64,000 bases of DNA. Source: Aquicella siphonis (GTDB lineage: Bacteria > Pseudomonadota > Gammaproteobacteria > DSM-16500). The DNA is taken from the NCBI RefSeq assembly GCF_902459485.1, contig NZ_LR699119.1, positions 2,232,001 through 2,296,000 on the forward strand, given 5' to 3'. The notes under the pieces are model-generated. The model did no database searches. It had not been told where the DNA came from and worked only from the letters and a program-made list of their open reading frames with translations. The translations under genes were made by a program, and so were the position numbers. Of this stretch, positions 26,535-35,916 are shown in pieces (within the stretch, counting starts at the first letter, position 1; each line of letters begins with the position of its first letter).

Positions 26535-27267
26535 GCTGTTTTTTCTCCACCAAACGCGCGAATAACACCCCACTTTCATATAGCAACCAGATGGGAACTG
26601 CAAGCATGGTTTGGGAAAGCACATCCGGCGGGGCCAGCAGCATGCCGATAATGAACGCCCCCACGATAGCGTACGAACGCATTTTGACAAAGCGCGCGCG
26701 TGTCACCATGCCGGCTGAAACCAGCAGCACCATCACAATGGGAATTTCAAACAAACAGCCAAACATCAACAACAGCTTGCTTGTGAAATCCAAGTATTCG
26801 CCGATATCCGGACTCAACATTACCCCCTGCGGGGCGACGCCGGCCAAAAAATGAAATAACGCAGGAAAAATCACAAAATAGGCAAATGCCATGCCGCAGT
26901 AAAACAATATTGCGCTCGTAAAAAGAAACGGCCAGAGCAGCCGGCGCTCATGACCATATAAGGCAGGCGCGACAAAAGCCCAGGTCTGATACAAAAAGAA
27001 GGGCATGGCCATCACCATGGCGGCCAGAAAAGCCAGCTTGAACGGCACAAAAAACGGCGAGACAATTTGCGTGGCGATCAAATGACCCTGAGGCAAAAAC
27101 TTCAGTAAAGGCAGCGCCAGCCACGAATAAAGATTATTTGCAAAATACAATAAAACAGAAAAAATAAAAAAAAGAAAAATCAGGGAATAAATCAGTCTTG
27201 AACGCAGTTCCACCAGAAAGTGTACAGCATGGGTTGAACTGCTATTACTGTTCACGCTTCCTCTCAT
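26518..27267 (-). CDS. tatC: Twin-arginine translocase subunit TatC
   Basis: About 249 residues from the ATG at 27267; six hydrophobic segments. The family signature HFLVELRSRLIYSLI at the N-terminus, the loop with ALYGHERR and the conserved FEIPIVMVLLV are visible. TatC recognises the twin-arginine signal. It overlaps tatB upstream and birA downstream, so birA is probably co-transcribed with tat. Confidence 0.95.
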   Translation of the reverse strand: MRGSVNSNSSSTHAVHFLVELRSRLIYSLIFLFFIFSVLLYFANNLYSWLALPLLKFLPQGHLIATQIVSPFFVPFKLAFLAAMVMAMPFFLYQTWAFVAPALYGHERRLLWPFLFTSAILFYCGMAFAYFVIFPALFHFLAGVAPQGVMLSPDIGEYLDFTSKLLLMFGCLFEIPIVMVLLVSAGMVTRARFVKMRSYAIVGAFIIGMLLAPPDVLSQTMLAVPIWLLYESGVLFARLVEKKQHEQEK

Positions 27268-27445
27268 CCAGCTGATCAACTGAATCAATGAAACCATTCA
27301 CTTCATTTTTTACCCTTGAAAACATGCGCCGGATGGATTGAGCAAACCTGCCCAGCGTATGCGCCACCTCGGGAAGCTGTTCCGGCTTGATGACCAGCAG
27401 CGCGATCAGCAGAATGACGATGATTTCACTGATACTGAAATTCAC
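27245..27445 (-). CDS. tatB: Twin-arginine translocase subunit TatB (short form)
   Basis: Only 66 residues, much shorter than the about 170 of E. coli TatB, but with the TatB-type N-terminus: ISEIIVILLIALLVIKPEQLPEVAHTLGR, including the acidic residue in the helix and the P-x-x-LPE hinge, then an amphipathic helix. The C-terminal tail of larger TatB proteins is missing. It overlaps tatA by four bases and tatC by 23, the usual gene order. Confidence 0.88.
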   Translation of the reverse strand: MNFSISEIIVILLIALLVIKPEQLPEVAHTLGRFAQSIRRMFSRVKNEVNGFIDSVDQLDERKREQ

Positions 27446-27609
27446 TGTTTGTTTCCTTCCTTTTCATCCTGGTCTTCCTGTAATCCCTTGCGAAAACTGC
27501 GAATGGCGACAGCAAGATCATTACCCACATCACGCAAGCGCTGGGTGCCAAAAACCATCATGAGTATCAAAAAGATGAGTATCAGTGAACCAAAATTACG
27601 AAATCCCAT
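27442..27609 (-). CDS. tatA: Twin-arginine translocase subunit TatA
   Basis: 55 residues from the ATG at 27609, preceded by a strong GAGGAGG site; the longer frame is not needed. The protein has the TatA form: short N-terminus, one helix (LILIFLILMMVFGTQRL), an FG hinge and an amphipathic helix ending in an acidic tail. It forms the pore through which folded proteins such as the Rieske subunit pass. Confidence 0.9.
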   Translation of the reverse strand: MGFRNFGSLILIFLILMMVFGTQRLRDVGNDLAVAIRSFRKGLQEDQDEKEGNKQ

Positions 27610-27619
27610 AAAAACCTCC

Positions 27620-27832
27620 TCAGGATATTTGATGGGGCACGAGCCATCCCATCGCATAAGCAAAAATCAGGATTACAAAGAGCAGCAGAGACAACCCGAT
27701 GCGCCATGTGAGCGCTTTCACTATCCGCTCGGAATTCTCGCGGTCGCGCATCAAAAAATATAACGCGCTGCCCAGGGAGAAAAAGATAAATCCCAAAAGA
27801 ATGATCACAATCGCTTTGATAATTATTGTCAT
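27620..27832 (-). CDS. Small twin-helix inner membrane protein (DUF2909-like)
   Basis: About 70 residues from the ATG at 27832. Two hydrophobic helices (IIKAIVIILLGFIFFSLGSALYF and IGLSLLLFVILIFAYAMGW) are joined by the polar loop MRDRENSERIVKALTWR. This is the form of the DUF2909 twin transmembrane family, usually found beside cytochrome oxidase assembly genes; here surf1 starts 106 bases away in the opposite direction. It ends ten bases before tatA, so it could be the first gene of the tat transcript. Confidence 0.8.
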   Translation of the reverse strand: MTIIIKAIVIILLGFIFFSLGSALYFLMRDRENSERIVKALTWRIGLSLLLFVILIFAYAMGWLVPHQIS

Positions 27833-27937
27833 CGCACTTACAATCCTGAAACCTGCCGTTCTTGTTTGCGCCTCCGCTGTGCAGGAGGCAGACTCGGCGC
27901 ATAGTATATTCAGATATGACCAGGAATGCACCATATA

Positions 27938-28666
27938 ATGCCAATCAAACTCAGGAACTGGAAGCTCGCCCTGCTCGCGCTGGTATTCATTTGTGTATTT
28001 ACCAGCCTGGGAATATGGCAGGTATCCCGAGCCCATCAAAAGAAAATTCTATTAAAATCATTTGCTCTGCGCACCGAGTATCCGCCCCTTCTGGCGGCTG
28101 ATATCAGCAAGCCGGGCGACTGGCGATTTTACCGGGTTAAACTGGAAGGAAGATTCGACAATACACATACCTTATTGCTAGACAACAAGATATATGAGAA
28201 TAAAATCGGATATGAAGTTTACACACCCTTTATCGCAAAAGGGCTCGCGCTGCCTATTCTGGTAGACCGCGGATTCATCCCTATCGGTAAAAGCCGCAGT
28301 GAACTGCCGGCAGTCCGCCCCGTCACAGGAGAAGTCACTATCCTGGGCATGTTGAACCTGCCGCCGACATACGTTGCTTTTGGCGGCATGACTGACTCGC
28401 CCTCCATCCGCTGGCCTCTGCGCGTTGAATACCTCAATTTCTCCGAACTCGCCATCATTCTGGCAAGCCCCGTTTACCCTTATCTGCTGACCCTCTCTCC
28501 TTCTGACCCCGGCGCGTTCGATATTAAATGGCAAGTCGTCGTGATGGGACCTGAGCGGCACATGGGTTACGCTGTGCAATGGTTTGCTTTAGCACTCACC
28601 TTATTGATATTATCTGTCGCTCTAAATCGTCCGCCTAAACGCAGGAACGATGAGAAGGTTCAATAA
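27938..28666 (+). CDS. SURF1-family cytochrome oxidase assembly protein
   Basis: About 242 residues from the ATG at 27938 (an ATG at 27926 sits too close to AGGA). One helix at each end and a periplasmic domain between them, the SURF1 form. Typical family stretches are SLGIWQVSRAHQKK, LEGRFDNTHTLLLDNK, ILVDRGFIP and the C-terminal MGYAVQWFALALTLLIL. SURF1 proteins help insert heme a3 into subunit I. First gene of a maturation group surf1-ctaA-ctaB-sco. Confidence 0.93.
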   Translation: MPIKLRNWKLALLALVFICVFTSLGIWQVSRAHQKKILLKSFALRTEYPPLLAADISKPGDWRFYRVKLEGRFDNTHTLLLDNKIYENKIGYEVYTPFIAKGLALPILVDRGFIPIGKSRSELPAVRPVTGEVTILGMLNLPPTYVAFGGMTDSPSIRWPLRVEYLNFSELAIILASPVYPYLLTLSPSDPGAFDIKWQVVVMGPERHMGYAVQWFALALTLLILSVALNRPPKRRNDEKVQ

Positions 28667-28891
28667 CGGGTATCAGACAATGCATGCGTTGCCTCAACCG
28701 GGCACTGATCCGGGATTTCATATGCTTTTGCGCTCCGCGTTCTGATGCGTCTTATTGAACGTCTCTTGATGATAAACAACGAACTCTCGGACCATGGATA
28801 TCCGGCGGCGTGTTCGGAAACTGCATCCAGGGAATACGCATATCCGAACGCGTCAGAAATCCAGTCCTAACATCTTGATGAGGATACGGTT

Positions 28892-29890
28892 TTGGCAAAT
28901 TACTGGTTCATATCGCCTCAATACCGGCAGCATGGCCGCCTGGCGCTTTTTACATTCCTGCTGGCATTTGTTGTCATTTTGCTGGGCGCTTATACCCGCC
29001 TGACCGACGCCGGCTTGTCCTGCCCGGACTGGCCGCATTGTTACGGCTACATTACGGCGCCTCATACAAACGCCCAGATTCAAATGGCAACGCAAAATTA
29101 TCCGCTTGCCCCCGTGGATGTGAAAAAAGCCTGGACTGAAATGACCCATCGTTATTTCGCCGGCACCGAAGGCATACTCATCCTGATTCTTGCGTTTTCC
29201 ATTCTTTTTGCCCGCAAAGCCAAGGACTTGAAATCAGCCGGGATTGCACTCGGATTAATCGGGCTGCTGTTTGTCCAGGTCATGCTGGGGATGCTGACTG
29301 TCACGGAAAAACTGAAACCGGTCATCGTATTATCTCATCTGTTGACCGGGCTGTCCTTGCTAAGCCTGCTTTGGTGGGCTTATCTTGACTTGTATCTGCG
29401 CAATGACCGCTTGTTCGCCACACAACTCCCGACACGCATCACCCCCTGGATAGGCGCGGGCTTCATTATCATTGCCCTGCAAATCACACTGGGCGGCTGG
29501 GTCAGCACACATTACGCAGGCCTCGCCTGCGTAGACTTCCCTTATTGCAATGGGCAGCTGCTGCCAGCCATGCTATGGGACCGCCTGAACACTGATCTTA
29601 TCACCATTCACATGCTGCACCGCCTGGGCGCCATGGTAACCGGCGTATACCTGGGCGCACTTGGACTGTATCTCGCGACCGTCAAATCGTTTCGTGTCAC
29701 AGGCGCAGTAATCATCACCCTGGTCATACTGCAAATCACGCTTGGCATACTCAATATTGTCTGGCTAAGACCCGTCTGGGTCGCTCTCATTCACCAGGCT
29801 GTCGCGATTCTGTTGCTGTTAACCATTATCACAGCCTGGGTCAAAGCTTCTCTTGTTAAAGGAAATCATCATGACAGCCGGATTTCGTGA
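28892..29890 (+). CDS. ctaA: Heme A synthase (COX15/CtaA)
   Basis: Protein of 332 residues with eight membrane helices. The start appears to be TTG at 28892, with GAGGA upstream. LGAYTRLTDAGLSCPDWPHCYG holds the cysteine pair of the first half; MTHRYFAGTEG and MLHRLGAMVTG supply heme-ligand histidines, and GLACVDFPYCNGQ the second cysteine pair. It oxidises the methyl group of heme O to heme A. The gap of 225 bases before it contains a 7-bp inverted repeat GTTCGGA/TCCGAAC but no gene. Confidence 0.94.
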   Translation: MANYWFISPQYRQHGRLALFTFLLAFVVILLGAYTRLTDAGLSCPDWPHCYGYITAPHTNAQIQMATQNYPLAPVDVKKAWTEMTHRYFAGTEGILILILAFSILFARKAKDLKSAGIALGLIGLLFVQVMLGMLTVTEKLKPVIVLSHLLTGLSLLSLLWWAYLDLYLRNDRLFATQLPTRITPWIGAGFIIIALQITLGGWVSTHYAGLACVDFPYCNGQLLPAMLWDRLNTDLITIHMLHRLGAMVTGVYLGALGLYLATVKSFRVTGAVIITLVILQITLGILNIVWLRPVWVALIHQAVAILLLLTIITAWVKASLVKGNHHDSRIS

Positions 29891-30743
29891 CTATCTTATC
29901 CTGTGCAAGCCACGCGTTGTATTACTGATGCTGCTCACGGCATGGGCCGGCATGTATCTGGGCGCGAGCAATCCTATCCCCTGGTGGTTATGGCTTAACG
30001 CAACCGCCGGGATCGCTCTTATGTCGGGCTCCGCGGCGACACTCAACCATATCATCGATCATCGCATTGACGCACTCATGGATAGAACCAAGCACCGCCC
30101 GCTTGCATCCGGCAAACTGACCATCCAGGCGGCCTGGCAGTTCGCGGCTTTGCAAGGCGTGGGAGGCTTTTGCATTTTGTATTTTGGCGTCAACGCCTTG
30201 ACCGCGATACTGACACTGCTGGCTGCCATTGGTTATTCCGCGGTCTATTCCATCTACCTCAAACGCGCAACCTCACAAAATATTGTCATCGGCGGCCTTT
30301 CAGGCGCCATGCCGCCGCTTTTGGGATGGACAGCGGTGACCGGGAAACTGGACCCCCAGGCCTGGCTTTTGGTGTTGATCATTTTCACCTGGACCCCTGC
30401 GCACTTCTGGGCTCTATGTCTGCATCGATACCATGAGTACAAGAAAACCTCTATTCCCATGCTGCCTATCACACATGGCATCTCCTTCACCAAACTGAAT
30501 ATCGTTCTTTACAGTCTGCTGACTATTGCCTGCAGCTTATTACCGTTCGCCATCGGCATGAGCGGCCAGCTGTACCTGATCTGCGTTCTTCTGCTTGACG
30601 CGGGATTAATCGGTTACGCCCTGAAACTTCAGTTCGCCGCCAACGATCAAGGTATCGCCTTAAAAACCTTTCAGTACTCCCTGGTGTATTTGACAGGGTT
30701 ATTTCTCGTTATTCTTCTTGATCATCACTTATTGGTAAATTAA
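29871..30743 (+). CDS. ctaB: Protoheme IX farnesyltransferase (heme O synthase)
   Basis: About 290 residues from the ATG at 29871, preceded by AAAGGA and overlapping ctaA by 20 bases. A UbiA-type prenyltransferase with about nine helices; NHIIDHRIDALMDRTKHRPL holds the Mg-diphosphate binding aspartates and AMPPLLGWTAVTG and WTPAHFWALCLHR are CyoE/CtaB signatures. It adds the farnesyl tail to heme b, giving heme O for CtaA. Confidence 0.96.
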   Translation: MTAGFRDYLILCKPRVVLLMLLTAWAGMYLGASNPIPWWLWLNATAGIALMSGSAATLNHIIDHRIDALMDRTKHRPLASGKLTIQAAWQFAALQGVGGFCILYFGVNALTAILTLLAAIGYSAVYSIYLKRATSQNIVIGGLSGAMPPLLGWTAVTGKLDPQAWLLVLIIFTWTPAHFWALCLHRYHEYKKTSIPMLPITHGISFTKLNIVLYSLLTIACSLLPFAIGMSGQLYLICVLLLDAGLIGYALKLQFAANDQGIALKTFQYSLVYLTGLFLVILLDHHLLVN

Positions 30744-30747
30744 ACCT

Positions 30748-31395
30748 ATGCCCAATACTCAACAGACCATCTCAAACAGTAAAATCATTGTCTTTGTCGT
30801 CTTTGTCTGCGCCGCGCTCATGACTTCGCTTTTTGTTTATCATGCCTCCCAAAAACCCGCGCAGCCGGCACTTTCACCCGAGATAGGCATGTTATTTCCC
30901 GCGCCGCGAGACATCAAATCCTTTGAACTGGCCACCGCAAACAACCAGCCTTTCACGGAAAAGGATTTTTATCATCACTGGACGCTGCTGTTTTTTGGTT
31001 TCACGCATTGCGCCAGCGTCTGCCCGACAACACTGGATCTTATGAACCGCGCCTATTCCGGTTTGCACGAAAAATACCCCGATTTGCGCGTGGTGCTGAT
31101 TTCAGTCGACCCCGAACGCGACACACCCGAGTCGCTCGCGAAATATACTCAATCCTATAATCCCGATTTCATCGGTGTAACGGGCAAAATACAGGAAATT
31201 CGCAAATTACAAAGCCAGCTTGGAATTTATGCCGCGCGTGACCCGGATGCAAACGGCGATAATTACCAGATCCAGCATACTTCTTCCATTCTGCTGATCA
31301 ATCCTCAAGGAAAATGGGCCGGCTTATTCAAGTTCGGCTTGAAACCGGATGAACTGGTAAAAGGCGTATCCGCCAGCCTGGGCACACAATTATAA
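30748..31395 (+). CDS. SCO1/SenC-family copper chaperone
   Basis: Protein of 215 residues: one N-terminal membrane helix (about 14-32), then a thioredoxin-like domain exposed to the periplasm. Copper ligands are C88 and C92 in THCASVCPTTL and H177 in QIQHTSSI; VVLISVDPERDTPE is typical. SCO proteins deliver copper to, or reduce, the CuA site of subunit II, here CtaC. It begins four bases after ctaB. Confidence 0.94.
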   Translation: MPNTQQTISNSKIIVFVVFVCAALMTSLFVYHASQKPAQPALSPEIGMLFPAPRDIKSFELATANNQPFTEKDFYHHWTLLFFGFTHCASVCPTTLDLMNRAYSGLHEKYPDLRVVLISVDPERDTPESLAKYTQSYNPDFIGVTGKIQEIRKLQSQLGIYAARDPDANGDNYQIQHTSSILLINPQGKWAGLFKFGLKPDELVKGVSASLGTQL

Positions 31396-31426
31396 TGGCG
31401 GCCTTTTAACACATTTCAGACCTATC

Positions 31427-32272
31427 ATGACCAAACGAATTTCTGTCTACATCCAATACCTTCTGCCGCATCACCTGATCACAGCCATCATGGGATGGCT
31501 TGCGCGCATCCGTATAGAGTGGTTAAAAAACTGGATGATCAAGCGGTTTATCCGCAAATATCAGGTCGACATGACAACCGCCCTGATTGAAAACCCCGAT
31601 GCTTATCCTGACTTCAACAGTTTTTTCACGCGGCGGTTAAAACCCGAGTTACGGCCCATTGCAGCAAGATCCGGAGAAATTGCCTGTCCGGTTGACGGAT
31701 GCATCGCGCAAATCGGCCAAATCCACAAAAACCAGCTGCTGCAAGCCAAAGGGTTTTACTTCGATCTTGAAACGTTACTGGGTGAGGACTCGCGCCTGGC
31801 GAGTGCGTTCTACGATGGGACGTTTGCGACACTTTATCTTGCGCCGCGCGATTATCATCGGGTTCATTCGCCTTTTTCAGGCAGGCTGGTGCAATCCATT
31901 TATCTGCCGGGAAAATTATTTTCCGTCAACCGTATGACATCCGAACTAATCCCGCAACTGTACAGCCGCAACGAACGTCTCGTCATGTTATTTGATACTG
32001 CCGCCGGCCCCATGGCGCTCATCATGGTGGGCGCGATGATTGTCGGCAACATCCAGACCGTCTGGATGAACCAGCCCGTCAGGACCCGCCATCGTCAAAT
32101 CGTTTCCCCCTCATCTGAAATTCAATTCCAGACCGGCGATGAACTGGGTCATTTCAAGCTGGGCTCCACCGTCATTCTTCTGTTTGGGAAAAACAGGGTC
32201 GCCTGGGAGCCTTTGTTACACCCCCACTCCACCGTGTTATTTGGTCAATTATTAGGAAATATGTTAAGATAA
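31427..32272 (+). CDS. psd: Phosphatidylserine decarboxylase proenzyme
   Basis: Protein of 281 residues. The self-cleavage motif LGST has the pyruvoyl-forming serine at S247, giving a long beta chain and a short alpha chain. FNSFFTRRLKPELRP, APRDYHRVHSPF and VNRMTSELIPQLYSRNERLV are hallmarks of bacterial PSD type I. It makes phosphatidylethanolamine at the inner membrane. It starts 31 bases after the sco gene and may share its transcript. Confidence 0.96.
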   Translation: MTKRISVYIQYLLPHHLITAIMGWLARIRIEWLKNWMIKRFIRKYQVDMTTALIENPDAYPDFNSFFTRRLKPELRPIAARSGEIACPVDGCIAQIGQIHKNQLLQAKGFYFDLETLLGEDSRLASAFYDGTFATLYLAPRDYHRVHSPFSGRLVQSIYLPGKLFSVNRMTSELIPQLYSRNERLVMLFDTAAGPMALIMVGAMIVGNIQTVWMNQPVRTRHRQIVSPSSEIQFQTGDELGHFKLGSTVILLFGKNRVAWEPLLHPHSTVLFGQLLGNMLR

Positions 32273-32378
32273 GCCTTCAAATTAAGCCTGTCTTAAGACA
32301 AGAACGATAAAATCAGACGTATGGTCGCATGTCCATTTGATTTGCGGCCAACTCAACTCATATTGTGTGGCAGCGGAC

Positions 32379-32678
32379 ATGAAGAAAATTCTATCGACAA
32401 ATCTGGCTACTCTAATTTCACTGACTGTCGTCTTCTATACTTCCTATTATCTGCTGGTGCAAGACAATTTTTTGCACACATCCATCTCTTCCATCATCCA
32501 CCGGGCACATCATCTGGAAATCAAATCCCATCTTATAGTGCTTGGTTTATTGCCAATATACATAGCAATGGTTATTTTCGGATCCGCCATGCTGGGTATG
32601 TATATAGGATCTGCTGTACAAAACATACTCTCCCGCAATATTAAAAGACCTTATATTGCTCAAAAAAAAGCATATTGA
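32379..32678 (+). CDS. Small membrane protein of unknown function
   Basis: About 99 residues from the ATG at 32379; only weak ribosome-site sequence is seen. Two hydrophobic stretches (LATLISLTVVFYTSYYLLV and LIVLGLLPIYIAMVIFGSAMLGMYIG) flank a His-rich loop (IIHRAHHLEIKSH). No family recognised. It lies alone between psd and a terminator. It could be a real small membrane protein; the N-terminal 14 residues of the longer frame are not supported. Confidence 0.5.
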   Translation: MKKILSTNLATLISLTVVFYTSYYLLVQDNFLHTSISSIIHRAHHLEIKSHLIVLGLLPIYIAMVIFGSAMLGMYIGSAVQNILSRNIKRPYIAQKKAY

Positions 32679-33025
32679 GATATTAGCCTTACCATCTGTG
32701 CGATATCAGCCATGAAACCATTGGGATATTAACCATATTCGACCTGGCATATTACATTTAACATAATGTATATATTATATTTTTATTTTATCTCTCTACG
32801 CCCTCTCCATTTTATGCAAAATAAAAAGATTGAGCCTTTTGAAATCGTTTTGTTAATCTAGAAATTGTTCAGGGATGACCACAAGGACAGGCATCACGGA
32901 ATTGACGCATCGACACGGATGACACCGCCACGGAAGCGGCAGAATGGGCCAGGAAGCCTGGGTAGGCAAAAAGGGGCAGTTTAAGGATTAAGCTGCCCCT
33001 TTTGTCTTTCTGAAAGAATGATGCT
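32679..33025. other. Intergenic region between a small membrane protein and ppa
   Basis: About 350 bases without a supported gene. The first half is AT-rich with no clear motif; the second half holds the bidirectional terminator at 32972-33000. Nothing else is recognised. Confidence 0.6.
32972..33000. terminator. Bidirectional Rho-independent terminator
   Basis: AGGGGCAG (32972-32979) pairs with CTGCCCCT (32993-33000) around a 13-base loop, with TTTT on the plus side and TTTTT on the minus side. It serves the convergent genes at 32379-32678 and ppa. Confidence 0.9.
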
Positions 33026-33568
33026 TCAAGCGACTGTTTCTTTTTGCTGATAGCGTTTCACGCTGGCCATTATTTCCTGTTTCGCTGATTCAGCGCCTTC
33101 CCAACCATCCACCTTGGCCCACTTGCCTGTATCCAGATCCTTGTAATGGATGAAAAAATGTTCTATCGCATCAATGGTTTCCTTGCCAAGATCTTCGGGC
33201 TTTTTGACGTGCTGGTATTTCGACGTCAGCTTGTCCACCGGCACTGCCAGAATCTTCGCATCCTTGCCTGACTCATCCGTCATCCGCAGCAAACCAATGG
33301 GACGGCAGCGAATTACCGATGCCGGAATCAGGGAATACGGCGAAACAACCAGTACATCAACGGGGTCACCGTCTTCGGATAAGGTATGAGGAACAAAACC
33401 ATATTCGCAGGGATAAAACATGGCGGTGCGCAAGAAACGGTCCACCATCACCATTCCGGAATCCTTGTCCACTTCATATTTGATCGGGCTGCTTTGCGAC
33501 GGTATTTCAATCACGACATTGATTTCATCCGGCACCTTATTACCAGCCTGGAGATGTTCTAAACCCAT
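33026..33568 (-). CDS. ppa: Inorganic pyrophosphatase (class I, soluble)
   Basis: About 180 residues from the ATG at 33568, preceded by AAGGGG. Class I signatures are clear: [16 protein letters not shown], the metal-binding DGDPVDVLV and the conserved [23 protein letters not shown]-region ending [12 protein letters not shown] (split here for brevity). It hydrolyses pyrophosphate and so drives biosynthetic reactions. It stands alone, divergent from the HIT gene. Confidence 0.96.
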   Translation of the reverse strand: MGLEHLQAGNKVPDEINVVIEIPSQSSPIKYEVDKDSGMVMVDRFLRTAMFYPCEYGFVPHTLSEDGDPVDVLVVSPYSLIPASVIRCRPIGLLRMTDESGKDAKILAVPVDKLTSKYQHVKKPEDLGKETIDAIEHFFIHYKDLDTGKWAKVDGWEGAESAKQEIMASVKRYQQKETVA

Positions 33569-33720
33569 AATAAACCCCTTGTCATTGTTCGTTAATGCGC
33601 CTAGTGTACTTTCCGTTAGCAATTTTGCAAGTCGCAGTACAATCTTTTACACTAGGCACCTCAGAACAATTCAGCAAAACAGGATTACATTTCAGGGGTA
33701 CTTTTATGGTAGGGAGCAGC

Positions 33721-34065
33721 ATGAACGATTGTCTATTTTGCAAAATTGCAGGTGGAACCATACCCGCGAACATCATTTACCAGGATGATCATGTCGTCGC
33801 GTTTGATGATATCAATCCCCAGGCGCCGCATCATAAAATCATTATCCCGCGTAAACACATTCCCACGCTTAACGATGTCCAGGCAGAAGACGAAACACTG
33901 GTGGGTCATATGGCGCATACTGCCTCTATACTGGCCAGGCAATTGAATATCGCCGAACCAGGTTACAGGCTGGTCATGAATTGCAATGCCGGCGCCGGTC
34001 AAACCGTTTTCCACATCCACTTTCACCTCTTGGGCGGGCGCCGCATGAGCTGGCCGCCGGGCTAA
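33721..34065 (+). CDS. HIT-family nucleotide-binding hydrolase (HinT-like)
   Basis: About 114 residues from the ATG at 33721; the longer frame from 33595 crosses the ppa promoter region. The histidine triad is H98, H100 and H102 in VFHIHFHLLGG, and CLFCKIAGGTIP plus DINPQAPHHKIIIPRKHI are family signatures. HinT-type proteins cleave AMP from phosphoramidates such as aminoacyl adenylates. It is followed by folE after 35 bases. Confidence 0.93.
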   Translation: MNDCLFCKIAGGTIPANIIYQDDHVVAFDDINPQAPHHKIIIPRKHIPTLNDVQAEDETLVGHMAHTASILARQLNIAEPGYRLVMNCNAGAGQTVFHIHFHLLGGRRMSWPPG

Positions 34066-34100
34066 GATAAAACACCATACAAATCAGAACGAGGCAAGCA

Positions 34101-34643
34101 ATGAAAGACCACTTTAAAAAAATCATAGAAGCGATAGGTGAAAATCCCGATCGCGAAGGGTTGCGCGACACTCCCAAGCGCGCGGCCAAAGCCATGGAGT
34201 TCCTGACCCAGGGTTATCATCAGTCAATTGATCAAATTATCAATGGCGCCCTGTTTCAATCAGACAATGAAGAAATGGTTCTGGTCAAAAATATCGAATT
34301 ATATTCTCTTTGCGAACATCATATGCTTCCATTCATAGGCAAATGCCACGTTGCCTATTTGCCAAATGGAAAAATCCTGGGCTTGTCTAAAGTTGCCCGC
34401 ATCATTGATATGCATTCAAGACGCCTGCAAGTTCAGGAAAATCTCACACGGGAAATTGCCCAGACCATGTGTGATGTCACACAAGCCAAAGGGGTGGGCG
34501 TGATTATTGAGGCTCAGCATTTATGCATGATGATGCGCGGCGTTGAAAAACAGAATTCCATCATGAGCACATCCGTCATGCTGGGCGCATTCAGGGATGA
34601 CATGCGGACTCGCGCTGAATTTCTGAGCCTGGTGAAAAACTGA
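34101..34643 (+). CDS. folE: GTP cyclohydrolase I
   Basis: Protein of 180 residues. The zinc-binding [16 protein letters not shown] and the later [21 protein letters not shown] are diagnostic for FolE type I. It makes dihydroneopterin triphosphate, first step to folate. A good ribosome site (GAGG) precedes the ATG. It converges on deoB with a gap of under 60 bases. Confidence 0.96.
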   Translation: MKDHFKKIIEAIGENPDREGLRDTPKRAAKAMEFLTQGYHQSIDQIINGALFQSDNEEMVLVKNIELYSLCEHHMLPFIGKCHVAYLPNGKILGLSKVARIIDMHSRRLQVQENLTREIAQTMCDVTQAKGVGVIIEAQHLCMMMRGVEKQNSIMSTSVMLGAFRDDMRTRAEFLSLVKN

Positions 34644-34701
34644 ATCCGGAATTGCCTGCCGGTTTCGCGCTTGATGCGGGAGTGAAACCCTGAGCCGCTT
34701 G

Positions 34702-35916
34702 TCAGAACACGGTGCCATATTCCAGCGCTGGCAGCCCGAGATGAGCGGCGATGGTTTGGCCAATATCAGCAAAGGTTTTACGCTTTCCTATTGGTCCGGG
34801 TTTTATCGCCGGCCCGAAAGCAATCACAGGAACATTCTCACGGGTATGGTCAGAACCATTCCAGGTCGGATCGCAGCCATGATCTGCTGTAATGACAGCC
34901 ATGTCACCCGGCTTTAATATCTGCTCGAATGCCGGCAGCCAGGAATCAAAATCCTCCAAAGCCTTGGCATAACCCGTGATATCCCGTCTATGACCAAAGA
35001 CCATATCAAAATCTACCAGATTCACAAACGTGATGCTTCGATCCGGCGCCGTTTTGGCTTCATTTATAAATGCCGAGAACAATGCTTTGTTTCCATCCGC
35101 CCTGACTTCCTTGCTAATGCCATGATGAGCATAAATATCGGCAACCTTTCCAATCGCGATAACGGTTCCGCCTTCCCGGACCAAAATATCCAGCAAGGTC
35201 GGACTGGGAGGAGGCGTTGCGTAATCATGTCGATTGCCTGTACGGTAGTAACTTCCCGGCGACCCCAGAAAAGGCCTGGCAATGACACGCCCGATATTAT
35301 AGGGATCCACAAGGTGGCGGGCGATTTCGCACACTTCATAAAGCCGCTGCAAACCAAACGTTTCTTCATGGGCAGCTATTTGAAACACACTGTCTGCTGA
35401 AGTATAAACAATAGGCTGGCCGGTATCTTGATGCTCTTTCCCCAACTCAGCAATAATCTGCGTGCCAGAGGCATGCCGGTTACCCAATACGCCCGGCAAA
35501 TGTGCCTGCTTGATCAATGCGTCAATCAGTTCTTGCGGAAAGCTGGGATAATCCGGAGGGAAATACCCCCACTCGAACAAGACTGGCACACCCGCCATTT
35601 CCCAATGTCCGCTCTGGGTGTCTTTACCCAGGCTGAGTTCTGATGCGCAGCCGTAAGCACCCTGGATGGCCGCTGCGGCATCCAGACCGGGAACCGGCCG
35701 GCCCTGGCTGATCTCGGCCGCGCCATTCAACCCCAGCCGAGTCAAATTGGGCAAATGAATCGGGCCTGAGCGCATTCCCGCCTTGTCGGCTCTGCCTTGC
35801 GCGCAATATTCCGCAATATGATGCAAGGTACTGGCGCCCTCATCACCATACCGGGCTGCGTCGGCCGTGGCACCCAGACCAAAAGAATCCAGCATGATAA
35901 TAAAAGCTCGCGCCAT
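34702..35916 (-). CDS. deoB: Phosphopentomutase
   Basis: Protein of 404 residues of the alkaline-phosphatase superfamily. [19 protein letters not shown] gives the metal ligand near the N-terminus, [14 protein letters not shown] the phosphothreonine region, and [16 protein letters not shown] plus [11 protein letters not shown] the other metal ligands. It converts (deoxy)ribose 1-phosphate into 5-phosphate. The start overlaps the stop of the MFS gene (TAATG), a sign of coupled translation and a shared role in nucleoside use. Confidence 0.96.
   Translation of the reverse strand: MARAFIIMLDSFGLGATADAARYGDEGASTLHHIAEYCAQGRADKAGMRSGPIHLPNLTRLGLNGAAEISQGRPVPGLDAAAAIQGAYGCASELSLGKDTQSGHWEMAGVPVLFEWGYFPPDYPSFPQELIDALIKQAHLPGVLGNRHASGTQIIAELGKEHQDTGQPIVYTSADSVFQIAAHEETFGLQRLYEVCEIARHLVDPYNIGRVIARPFLGSPGSYYRTGNRHDYATPPPSPTLLDILVREGGTVIAIGKVADIYAHHGISKEVRADGNKALFSAFINEAKTAPDRSITFVNLVDFDMVFGHRRDITGYAKALEDFDSWLPAFEQILKPGDMAVITADHGCDPTWNGSDHTRENVPVIAFGPAIKPGPIGKRKTFADIGQTIAAHLGLPALEYGTVF

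Noticed and set aside
28667-28891. Small frame and possible regulatory site in the gap between surf1 and ctaA
   Set aside because: A 69-codon frame from 28794 overlaps ctaA and has no family match. The short inverted repeat GTTCGGA/TCCGAAC is too weak for a separate call.
34644-34701. Terminator between folE and deoB
   Set aside because: A GGTTTC/GAAACC pairing exists, but the stem is short, the loop large, and there is no T run.
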